Source: Schistosoma mansoni
Lineage: Eukaryota > Platyhelminthes > Trematoda > Strigeidida > Schistosomatidae
NCBI RefSeq assembly: GCF_000237925.1
Contig: NW_017386017.1
Coordinates: 1,302,001 to 1,366,000 of the forward strand
Reading direction: 5' to 3'
Length of the DNA: 64,000 nt
Part shown: piece by piece, positions 55,288 to 64,000 of the stretch
Layout: each line of letters opens with the position of its first letter
Numbering within the stretch: the first letter of the stretch is position 1
Translations under genes and position numbers: made by a program
Notes under the pieces: generated by a model
The model's database searches: none
What the model saw: only the letters and a program-made list of their open reading frames with translations
What the model was told of the DNA's origin: nothing

Positions 55288-56830
55288 TATGTTAACTATA
55301 CCTTAGTTTCAATTTTTGAAAATACAAAAATATAAAGATTCTTTCCTTTAAATGGATACTTTTTTATTCAATTTCTTAATTCCCTCTCACTTTTTACTGA
55401 TCCAGTTTTTATCGAATGTTATCTTCCAGTGTTTTTTTTGACCTGGAATATCTTTTTTTTTTCTTTTAATCAAAAATAATCGATACATCTTTGATATTTA
55501 TTTTTAAAAAAAAAGATTGAATTCAAATCAATAATTCCAATAGAGAGATATTGTCTAATTGAACATGCTCATTGGTTACCAAAATTTAATCGATAAATTT
55601 GGGATATTTCAGTATATTTTAAAGAATTCAACTAATTTGTTTTTATGAATCCATATTTTTTTCCGTTGTTGATGTTATAAATAGTAGGTAATCAGCTTCT
55701 GTTAGCATATGTACATCATAATAGGATTACCTCGATATTGTTGTTTAATTACAAGCTTTTATTTATGCTGATTGGGTAGCTACCAGTGAAATCTAGAATT
55801 GGAGTTTAATCCTATATGGGAATTGTCATTTTGATTAATCTGTACCCTAGTGTTGATGCGCTTACATTCAGACTTAAATGGAGTAGTTTGTGTTTCAAGC
55901 ATCAATTCGTTACTCATTGAACTACTGAATTCAGAAAAAACTCTAGTTTATAGAATTGGTATTGAATTTATTCGTAGGAGTTTGTATTTTCCCTTTTGTT
56001 CAGCTTTAAAATTATTAAATTGATTTCGTTTAACATAATAATTGTATGGGGAATTAGATTACTTCCTATGGTTGTTATATTTTGGTACTATGGGTATGAA
56101 AATTAAAATGGGTGTCTAACTCAGTAATAATTACCATCTACAGAACAATTAGTCACTACTGATACCCATTGGTTCTAAACGTTTGTTTTTTTTGCTTAAA
56201 AAATGAATGGTCGATTTGAGTTTATAATTTCAGAATGTTTAAATTCGATTGAGTCGAGATCATTCAATATCAGTAGTCACAGATAAAACAAAAAATGTCT
56301 CATCGGCTTCTGTACAAAATGAAACCAGATTTAAGTAGGAAATTACAACAGGGAAGCTGTACTTAACTCATTTATGGTTAGAACCTGCCAATTCAGTTAA
56401 TATAAAGAAATAGTTGTGTGTTCCAAGACTTATAACAAGTGACACAATCGTTGAACAAATGATGTATTGTGATTTACTAACCCAACTGATAAGGCTTTGA
56501 TATTGGTGAGACTTGGTCTAAGTCTTAATGAAAATACTAATATTGGTTGGAATTCAAGTAATTCCATTTAACGAAATTTAAATAAAACGAAATCATCCTA
56601 ATTTAATCATTGTTACTTTGAATTAACAATCTAACAGTCGGCGTTAAAACATTTGCTAGGGATAATGAGTCTACTCTGTTTACAAGATATTCTATATAAA
56701 CCCGATTGTTAAGAGTCCTTCAGTTTGATAAATTAATAATGTCTAATTATCTTCGACAGTGCACAAGTATTTACAGATGAAGTAAAACTCATGAAAACAA
56801 ACCTCAGTGTGATCATATCCTGTTATTTTT
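55288..56830. other. Intergenic, with an old family A remnant
   Basis: Bases 55700-55960 contain TAGGATTACCTCGATATTG, TACCAGTGAAATCTAGAATT, CCTATATGGGAATTGTCATT and CATTGAACTACTGAATTC, a very worn reversed A SINE. The rest is AT-rich with T and A runs and no gene seen. It may be the 5' intron of the gene starting at 58896. Confidence 0.45.
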
Positions 56831-56831
56831 A

Positions 56832-57195
56832 TAGTGGTTGGAGATTTAGTATTTTTCAAAGTTGAAATCATTAGTCAATTGAAGCTAGATCACCATGGAA
56901 AACCTGGAAGCACTGGACGGACGTTTCGTCCTATTATGGGACTCCTCAGCAGTGCGCATCCACGATCCCGCACTCGCGGGAGAGGTAAATCCAGGAGTTC
57001 TAGTGGGAAGCCGTGACTAGTGGAGTTCAAACCACGTCTGTTGTGAGATATCGACTCACTGAAGACAATCTTTGAACGGTTGCTCAACTTCGTGGATTGA
57101 TTGAAGTTAGACATTAACACTGTTGGATGCCGGCTCAGTGTTCTATCGGTTGAGTGCTCTGGCGCGAGACTGGTAGGTCCTGGGTTCGAATTCAT
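56832..57195 (-). mobile_element. Family B SINE with inverted head
   Basis: Bases 56832 to about 56980 are reversed tail and ribozyme. From about 56982 the long head runs forward (GTAAATCCAGGAGTTCTAGT, CTGAAGACAATCTTTGAACG, GCCGGCTCAGTGTTCTATCG, GGTCCTGGGTTCGAA). In sense terms the 5' part is inverted against the 3' part, as in twin priming. The ribozyme core CUGAGGA...GAAA...GUC is intact. Confidence 0.82.
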
Positions 57196-57887
57196 AATTC
57201 TATACGGAATATTCAAAGAAATTATTACTGAATTATTTCATTGTAATGACTCTAAGTCATTTTTGGGAATAACCATTTTATGCCTAATATACATTATCTT
57301 CACATTACATCATAATACATTGTTAGCTAGAAAAACTCTAAGTAGCATTAGGTTAATGAATAATAAACGTCATTCCGAAAGTTAAATGAGATCTTGGAAT
57401 GTCTAGACATATTGTTTACTCACTGTAACTTTAAACATGTATCGGGAGATGCATCTGACAATGGTTTTTGAGTTGCGATTCTCCATGAATTTCCTAGTGA
57501 TTCTTAAGAAACTTTCATATTTCACACACACTTTCCTCTGCAGAGTAACAATAAAGTCAAGCTGAGAAGTAAGAGTTTTTATTCACTCTTGCAGCCTAAA
57601 AGCTTCATAAAATTATTACATAATGGAAAATCTACTTGAGACCGATCATAAGGACTTCGGGCTCAAGGAAAGTGATATCTTTTCGTACAGCTAATTAACT
57701 GTAGAACTGGATATACCGGTAGTAGTCAACCATTGGCCAATCACAGATCAATCTGATTAAACACAACATATTTCAGTTTTATATCTTATCTGTGTTAGCA
57801 AGCATAACTTCTCGTCTTGAGTGAATGTTTTAAACAGAAAAGCCTGTTAACATCATACACCTAGGTAGTAATTATTATTCACGTTTT
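57196..57887. other. Intergenic or 5' intron, nothing recognised
   Basis: No exon or repeat matched. Confidence 0.4.
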
Positions 57888-58040
57888 AAATTCTCAATCA
57901 TTACTGACACTGTTACTACCACTACTACTACTCTAGAATTTGGCTTGATAATTTTATCTCATTGTGTTAATACAGTGTGGTAAATTGAACCGATGTACAC
58001 ATGCACCAGGTTCTGCGTTGTACATGACTGACTTACTAAT
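57888..58040 (+). mobile_element. Family F repeat 3' part, copy 6
   Basis: CACTACTACTACTCTAGAAT, GGTAAATTGAACCGATGTAC, GCACCAGGTTCTGCGTTGTA, then CATGACTGACTTACTAA. Confidence 0.5.
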
Positions 58041-58544
58041 GGAGCGATTCATGACTATCTCTCCGAATAGTCATTCTTACTGTCACTTCATGCAAGCAGA
58101 GTGAACGGGTTTGAGAATAGTTGAAGAGCATAATTAATTGACACTTGTTGGTTTCGATTCTGACACTGAAGAAAATCCTGTTTAGGAATTACGAAAATTT
58201 ATGATAAATGTAACCTACTGTATATGTACATAAAATTAATGATTGATTATTAACATATTTCGTGCTACATATTCATTATTGCTAACTGAGTGACACTGAT
58301 TATATGTGTACTGTGTTCACCTTAATGATCATCGAGTTTAGAGAGAATAGATGTTACGAAACTTTAACTACATTTCACACATATAATAAGATGGAGGCTA
58401 GAAACGAGTCTGTTTGCATGTGTTAAAACGGCCATTGTTAATAAGTGTTTAGAAGCATGAAGCTTAGATCTACAATTAATTATCAACTTAACAATTCAGT
58501 ATGAATCGATCATAACAGTCTTCACCAGATTAACTAAGTAGTAA

Positions 58545-58715
58545 TTTTCATAGTTGAAATCATGGGTCAATTGAAGCTAGACCACCATCGAAAACCTGGA
58601 AGCACTGGACGGCCGTTTCGTCCTATTATGGGACTCCTCATCAGTGCTTCAACTGACCTATGATTTCAACTATGAAAATACTAAATTCTCCACAAAACCC
58701 CCTCTAAGTAGTAAT
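58545..58715. mobile_element. Family B SINE fold-back
   Basis: Reversed tail and ribozyme (58545 to about 58645) followed by a forward 3' segment (CAACTGACCTATGATTTCAA, ACTAAATTCTCCACAAAACC). The arms pair over about 45 bp around ATTTTCATAGTTGAAATCAT. Confidence 0.78.
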
Positions 58716-58871
58716 TGTAGGTTCAGTTTTCTTCTTAACAGGTAATTAGTGTGTAGAGATTTTCTGATTTAGCCTATGTTTATTTTTATTGTATCATTTT
58801 TCAAAGACATTTGTTTATATACTTCATTTAGTATACTAAAATATCACTTCCTTATTTTTTTTTCTTCCTAG

Positions 58872-59706
58872 TAAATATCTATTATTTTTGTGATTATGTC
58901 CAGTCAACGTTCTCAACTGCTTATCTCAAGTCAATCATTAACCACAATGGATACAAATACAAATGTGACTAATTCACCATTGGCTTCAGTTAATCCTACA
59001 GCAGTACCTTGTGGTCAATGTCTTATAACAAGTACACAAAATATTTTAAGTGGACAACAAAATCAATCAACTGGACATAGACCACAATTAAGTCATAATA
59101 TAGCAGGTATACAAAAATCAACGCATACAGTTGTACATGCAGCAGGTGTACCAGCTGTTATGGAAACTTATGTACAAGGTAATCGTGGACTGATTGCTCA
59201 CTATCCATTAGGAACAAATACATTACACGAAATACAAACACTTCCACGAGTTGTCGAACAAGTTAATACTACTACTGGTACTGGTACTGTTCAACAATCA
59301 CAATTTGGAGCTAATTATCGTCCTATATTAATTGCAAATACAGCAATAAAAGGTCGTAATACACCTGGAAGTAATAGTTTACCAAATAATCAAACATATC
59401 AAATGATTGCTTATCCACGTCAAGCTTTAAATATAGTACAAGCACATGGGAAAAATTCACATGCCCTACCAATTGGTACTATTAATACTACAACTGGTGC
59501 TACGAACTGTGGCAATACTCATAATAATTTGATGTTGGCTAGTGTAATTACACCTGAATGTTTAACAACTGATTCTAGCAATAATGCAGCTCGTATTGCA
59601 CATCTTCTAGCTCCTTCTGGAACACATCCTACTGCTGCTAACTCAACACATATTGGTGGTAATGCTCAACTTCTTGTCTATTATCCTCAACAATCAAATA
59701 CTGGCA
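58872..59706 (+). CDS. First coding exon of an unidentified Gln/Asn/Thr-rich protein
   Basis: The exon follows a long T-rich tract and the acceptor TTCCTAG. A TAA right at the exon start is in frame with the ATG at 58896, so translation must begin at that ATG or later. The coding part (58896-59706) gives 270 codons plus one base, then the strong donor GTAAGT (phase 1). The product starts MSSQRSQLLISSQSLTTMDT. It is rich in Thr, Asn, Gln, Ser and Ala with no domain I recognise; short phrases such as RIAHLLAPSGTHP and NAQLLVYYPQQ recall the flexible regions of transcription regulators. Function is unknown. Further exons must lie to the right of the donor; none was identified here. Confidence 0.7.
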
Positions 59707-60357
59707 GTAAGTGCTCTTACTTTGATCTATTTACACTAATAGTTAACTTATCTTAGACTATTTGAAAATCATTAGCAACAAATGCTCTGTTGATTACACT
59801 TGTTAAGATATAGATTTGCTTATTTAGTAATATTATTTACGAGTACAGTTGTAATAAGTGAAGATTTCATATCTCTTCGCTCATAAACCTTTAGGTGCTT
59901 GCCTGATTCGTTAAAAGATCTCCTAACCCTAATTCAAATAACTTTGGAATTCAAGTACTCAGTCTTTAAAGGTTCACTTATTATACTCTCATTATATCTG
60001 ATATGATCAATCATTCATAATTTGATTACTGGACGATCCATCATTCGAATGTTCCGTACCTAATAGTAAAAAAATCAATAGAGTTTGATATTTATTGATT
60101 ATATGATATGACATTATCAGTAAGAAGAATGACTCGAATTCATAATTCACTAATATTAATGTTCAAAGTTTGATTGTTATGGCATGTTGTTTGTTTTGCA
60201 TTTCCTTCTCAATTGTTTATTAATAGCTCTGACTATGTGACTGAATAACGTAAGATGAACTTTGTTGAAGATCAGTAAAAATGATGGTTTTCGTTTAGTT
60301 TAAATACAGTCAATTTGTTTTACTAAACTTTAATATTACGATTGGAACATATGAATT
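59707..60357. other. Intron downstream of the 58896 exon
   Basis: Begins with the donor GTAAGTGC. No second exon of the gene was recognised up to the window end. AT-rich. Confidence 0.5.
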
Positions 60358-60491
60358 TTCATAGTTGAAAGCGTGAGTCAATTGAAGCTAGACCACCAAG
60401 GAAAACCTGGAAGCACTGGACGGCCGTTTCGTCCTATTGTGGGCCTCCTCAGCAGTGCGCATCCACGACTTGAGGAGTCCCACAATAGGAC
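60358..60491 (-). mobile_element. Family B SINE, start of a fold-back, cut by gap
   Basis: Reversed tail and ribozyme (60358-60468), then TTGAGGAGTCCCACAATAGG running forward into the gap. The turn lies about 15 bp before the N run. Confidence 0.8.
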
Positions 60492-60691
60492 NNNNNNNNN
60501 NNNNNNNNNNNNNNNNNNNNNNNNNNNNNNNNNNNNNNNNNNNNNNNNNNNNNNNNNNNNNNNNNNNNNNNNNNNNNNNNNNNNNNNNNNNNNNNNNNNN
60601 NNNNNNNNNNNNNNNNNNNNNNNNNNNNNNNNNNNNNNNNNNNNNNNNNNNNNNNNNNNNNNNNNNNNNNNNNNNNNNNNNNNNNNNNNNN
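60492..60691. other. Assembly gap (200 N)
   Basis: A 200-base placeholder at the turn of a family B fold-back. The missing sequence probably contains the other arm. Confidence 0.99.
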
Positions 60692-61049
60692 AATGAGGGC
60701 CTGTCATCTTTGTTTGTTTGAGTGAGCAGTTCGTTTCACATAACGTCTTTAGTTTTGCTTATGGATAAGCAACCTTAATTACGGCGTTTATCCTGTGGTT
60801 AGTTATTCCAATGATTTTATCTCCGAAGTCCAGATATAAGAAGCAGGTTTTTTTCCACTGTATCGTACATAACACACGTTGATTTTGGCATACTTCTTAA
60901 TGAGTTTCTCTCGATTTTCATTTTCACGTAGACAAGCTCTCCCATGCTTTCCTTTGAGCAAAGTTTATGAGCGCGGTCAAAAAAGGCTCGTACAATCCCC
61001 TTTTTTGTGACTCAGACAGAAGCTGTCGTAATTTAGGTAAACTCCACTC
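60692..61049. other. Intron sequence, nothing recognised
   Basis: A partly less AT-rich stretch right of the gap. No repeat or exon identified. Confidence 0.4.
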
Positions 61050-61205
61050 CATGTCCTCTCAATTCTGTAAACAACACCCCCGTCACGAGAAGGCAGTGAG
61101 TAGGACTTCCCTGTCAGAGGCTATATACGCGTGGTCATGTGAGAGGATTTCGAGAGGAAGAGCGGACTCTCTCCACTCTAGGCTGTACTAGAGCATTTGT
61201 GGGGC
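61050..61205 (-). mobile_element. Family C repeat 5' end, copy 5
   Basis: Reversed: GTCCTCTCAATTCTGTAAAC, GAGAAGGCAGTGAGTAGGAC, GGCTATATACGCGTGGTCAT, GGACTCTCTCCACTCTAGGC. Only the 5' 150 bp of the repeat is present. Confidence 0.65.
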
Positions 61206-61403
61206 ATTTCTACTACTAGATTTGATCATCTTCAAAATATTCGTTTTTTTCATAATTTCTGTAATTTGTAATTATTATATATTGGTAAATGAGATTTTCA
61301 AGAACTTTCAATGAATCATCTACTGGCTTTACTATGTAAAAATGTTCACTTCATCATTCATACTGAATTCACAATAAAGTTTAGTTGTCTAGCTTATTCT
61401 AAC

Positions 61404-61650
61404 TATAAACCATTTAAATTCATTTAGTATTGTTTGTTTGAATCTTCCCATTGATAAAGTGGCTATCAGGATTCAGTGGCCGAGGGAATAACGCGATGCC
61501 GTTTGAAGCGAAAGGTACTGGGTTCGAGTCCCAGAGTGAACATCAACTCTGAGATGCAGGTACATCCAGCTGAAGAGTCCCAAATAGGATGAGACGCGCG
61601 TCCTGGATTCCTTTGCTAGCCATTATCCATCTTTGCTTATAAACCATTTA
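61404..61650 (+). mobile_element. Family A SINE with inverted tail before the head, 13-bp target duplication
   Basis: TATAAACCATTTA flanks 221 bp (61404-61416, 61638-61650). First comes the reversed tail (TTTGAATCTTCCCATTGAT), then forward head (CAGTGGCCGAGGGAATAACG, GGGTTCGAGTCCCAGAG) and ribozyme, ending CCATTATCCATCTTTGC. In RNA terms the tail stood before the head. The ribozyme core has CUGAAGA but GAGA in place of GAAA. Confidence 0.85.
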
Positions 61651-62304
61651 GTTATTTAGTAAAATTTACATCAAACAAAATAATTTTGGAAATTGAATTT
61701 TAAACAAACTTCTTGTAGTAGTAGTAGTAGTAGTACAGACAACTATACAATTTATATGTACATTTATCCCTTTAGGAGGAATATCATAGTACCTATCATA
61801 TGAACAGACTGGTGATAAGTATAAACGTGAGCAGACATATTCTTAGAAAGACACGTATAGTGTAAACACACAGACACACAGACAAGCATAAAAAGAAGCG
61901 ACTCATAGGAAGTGGATATATATATATATATGTTTGTTATAACAGCATAGTGATAAACAATACATTAGTTACTAACTCATATTTAAAAAAAGAAAAAAAT
62001 GCGTCAAACATCAAAGTGATAGTAAAAGATAAATGAAAATTAAGGTGATAAAACAATTTTTTTCTCTTTAAACCAATAAACACACCCAAACAATCACATG
62101 GAAGAAATGTTTAAATACATAGTTATAGTTTATATTGCCAAAGAAAAAGTAATCCCATTTCATATAGATACTTTTTTTTTCTATGACTATCAAAGTTTGT
62201 AATGGATATTAAGAAGTATGAATGAATTTTTTTAAGGAAGAACATTAGGTTTCAACTGTGTATATGAAAGAACTAACTAACTAAATAACTATGAAAGAAC
62301 TAAC
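61651..62304. other. Intron sequence with short microsatellites
   Basis: A TAG repeat lies at about 61714-61735, a CACAGACACACAGACA run near 61868 and TATATATATATA near 61917. No gene seen. Confidence 0.55.
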
Positions 62305-62500
62305 TATTCGAGACTGGTAGGTTCTGGGTTCGAATCTCGCTCGAGGGGCGGGATCGTGGATGCGCACTGCTGAGGAGTCCCATAATAGGACGAAACATCC
62401 GTCCAGTGCTTCCAGGTTTTCCATGGTGATCTAGCTTCAATTAACTCATGATTTCAATTATGAAAATACTGAAATCTCTACAAAACCCCTTCTGATCTAT
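62305..62500 (+). mobile_element. Family B SINE, 5'-truncated, young-looking
   Basis: Starts within the head at CGAGACTGGTAGGTTCTGGG, then the B box GGGTTCGAATCTC, the ribozyme and the whole tail to CTTCTGATC. Confidence 0.82.
62360..62415 (+). ncRNA. Hammerhead ribozyme with intact core (family B)
   Basis: GCACUG-CUGAGGA-GUCC-CAUAAU-AGGAC-GAAAC, then AUCC, GUC and CAGUGC. Stem I GCACUG/CAGUGC is perfect, stem II GUCC/GGAC is perfect, and the invariant CUGANGA, GAAA and GUC are present. Stem III is minimal. This is a different ribozyme version from family A. Confidence 0.8.
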
Positions 62501-62524
62501 ATTCATCATGTATCAATTTATTTG

Positions 62525-62725
62525 AATTTTATATAGTTGAAATCATGAGTCAATTGAAGCTAGACTACCAAGGAAAACCTGGAAGCAATGGACGGCCGTT
62601 TCGTCCTATTTTGGGACAGCTCGGCAGTACATCCACGATCCAGTGTTTCCGTCCAGTGCTTCCAGGTTTTCTTCGGTGGTCTAGCTTCAATTGAATCACG
62701 CTTTCTACTATGAAGATAAATACTT
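62525..62725. mobile_element. Family B SINE fold-back
   Basis: Reversed tail, ribozyme and stem I region (ATAGTTGAAATCATGAGTCA ... GGACAGCTCGGCAGTACATC) meets a forward ribozyme-end segment (CCGTCCAGTGCTTCCAGG ... CACGCTTTCTACTATGAAGA). The arms are about 75 bp. Confidence 0.78.
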
Positions 62726-63145
62726 GTTTTACTTCTAATGATTAAAAAAGAATATGGTTGTCGCAATGATTTTCACCCGAAAAATATCAACTCATTTGAC
62801 CTTAGGAGGATGTATACTTATCAGATATTAGTATGATGTTAAGAATTTTGAATGATTTAAATGTGATAATCATGATACACTAACTATTGGTAACTAACAA
62901 ATGTTCATTATTTTATTGAATTTTTTCATGATGACATTTGGTAATTTTATGTTAGGAAGTTTACGTGAAAGTTATTTTACCTATAGTTTCCTCCTATACG
63001 TCATGTATATTTGATTAAACCATGTGATAAAGCCTAGTAGAGTGATTGCTTAACTATGTGTACGCTAGTGAAATTCTGTGTATTTCAATAATAATAGAGC
63101 TTGAATCTATTCATTTTTAATACTTTTTAATGAAACAAGAAATGT
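62726..63145. other. Intron sequence, nothing recognised
   Basis: AT-rich, no exon or repeat matched. Confidence 0.4.
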
Positions 63146-63354
63146 TTGAAAACACTAAATTCACTTGGTATTGTTTGTTTGAATCTTCCCATTGATGGCA
63201 TTTGCAGTGAACGGTACTGCGTTTGAGTCCCACAGTGAACGTCAACTCTGAGATGCAGGTACATCCAGCTGACGAGTCCCGAATAAGACGTAACGCGCGT
63301 CCTGGATTCCACTGCTAGTCACTATCCATGTTAGCTTACAATATTGAAAACACT
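63146..63354 (+). mobile_element. Family A SINE with inverted tail before the head, 11-bp target duplication
   Basis: TTGAAAACACT flanks 187 bp (63146-63156, 63344-63354). Reversed tail (TTTGAATCTTCCCATTGATG), then forward partial head (GTACTGCGTTTGAGTCCCAC) and ribozyme, ending CTATCCATGTTAGCTTAC. The ribozyme has CUGACGA but GUAA in place of GAAA. Confidence 0.82.
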
Positions 63355-63363
63355 GTTTACAAT

Positions 63364-63400
63364 CACTTACGCCTGTTACTCTCACTGGAGCATAGGCCGA
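63364..63400 (-). mobile_element. RTE 3'-end scrap
   Basis: CACTTACGCCTGTTACTCTC then ACTGGAGCATAGGCCGA, the last 35 bp of the RTE-type LINE reversed. Too short to judge further. Confidence 0.65.
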
Positions 63401-63579
63401 CTGGAAACACAGGGGAATTATTTGATTTTTATGCAAATCTAAAGTAATTTTGTTCAAATCAATTATCAGGTCTATTTTCTGAATTAAATTCTTTGTCTTA
63501 CTCTACAAACGATCATTTATTATTTGGCGATTTTAAAACACTTCAGAAATCGTTATTAATTTTTGATCATTTGGATACA

Positions 63580-64000
63580 CATTTTATTTTATTTAAACAC
63601 ATAAATATTGGTACAAAGGGGCACCAGATAGATATGCGCCACACAAATCTCATTTGATTTGTGTGATGGCTGTGATACTGCCCAGGTGCCCAGACCGAAG
63701 CAGCCGGTTTTCTTAGGGGGCAGACCCGGAGCCTTTGACATAAAGGTCTGATCCACAAGGCAGTGGAGCATCGTGAGGAGAAGCAGTCCCATGGTAGCCG
63801 ATGACCAACAATTGATTCATACACCATTTGTTCCCTCAGGATACTGGAGCCAGCTCATGTGCACCATTGGTTTGGAATGAGGGTTTTCCAGCTGCCCTAG
63901 GTGGACTTTCTGTGTCCACCAACCCGGTTAAAGCGTTGGACATTCACTTTCCGTTCTCTCGATTTCTTAAACAACAGTAATGCTACGAGAAGGCAGAGAT
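63580..64000 (-). mobile_element. Family C repeat, copy 6, cut by window end
   Basis: Reversed and close in sequence to copy 4: TTATTTTATTTAAACACATA, ATATTGGTACAAAGGGGCAC, GCCCAGACCGAAGCAGCC, GACCAACAATTGATTCATAC, TCCACCAACCCGGTTAAAGC. It continues past the end. Confidence 0.75.

Noticed and set aside
1-64000. CRISPR arrays, operons, prokaryotic features
   Set aside because: The sequence is eukaryotic with spliced genes and retroelements; no regular short spaced repeats were found.

Overview
The window is AT-rich nuclear DNA from a flatworm parasite, almost certainly a Schistosoma species. The main evidence is dense copies of two tRNA-headed SINE families that carry schistosome-type hammerhead ribozyme cores, RTE-type and CR1-type LINE pieces with schistosome-like protein signatures, and a host gene with a 40-bp 5' intron. 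The species cannot be decided from sequence alone. Most of the window is intron or intergenic DNA filled with old and young insertions.

Host genes. (1) A UPF0489/C5orf22-like gene lies on the + strand. One internal exon (2001-2126) and the last exon (11125-12315) are separated by a 9-kb intron, and the start lies upstream of the window. (2) A multi-exon gene on the - strand (32364 down to 20457) encodes a signal peptide, two Ig-like domains, an Ig/FnIII-like extracellular region, one membrane span of basigin/neuroplastin character, and a Ser/Asn/Thr-rich tail. Six coding exons can be placed with splice sites. The phases show that at least one small exon, or a different splice site, is missing before the membrane exon. 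(3) A + strand coding exon starts at 58896 and ends at a strong donor at 59706. It encodes the low-complexity N-terminus of an unidentified protein whose gene continues to the right.

Mobile layer. Family A SINEs (about 330 bp: tRNA-like head, hammerhead, tail) and family B SINEs (longer head, a different hammerhead) recur throughout. Many copies are fold-backs with an inverted segment, and several are bounded by perfect 9-13 bp target-site duplications, so they arose in one insertion event (twin priming). RTE-type LINE fragments end in TAAG-like repeats, several also with clean target-site duplications. One sits 13 bp after the stop codon of the C5orf22-like gene. Three CR1-like LINEs occur at 29.6-31.7, 32.5-37.8 and 38.9-39.9 kb. 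The second is split by a 2.1-kb LTR retrotransposon (35346-37445) with matching 166-bp LTRs, a 5-bp target duplication and a gag-like ORF but almost no pol. A 530-bp repeat with an ATAA-type tail (family C), a LINE-3'-end-like repeat with a TGAC tail (family F) and a fold-back repeat (family D) also recur. Two 200-base assembly gaps (10557-10756 and 60492-60691) both lie at the edge of a fold-back-type repeat.

The most interesting material is the ribozyme SINEs. Four insertions, each bounded by its own target duplication, show the unit in the order tail-head-ribozyme. The RNA template was therefore permuted or longer than one unit, as expected if tandem transcripts are processed by the hammerhead. 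The gag-only LTR element and the incomplete Ig/FnIII gene model are the next best leads.
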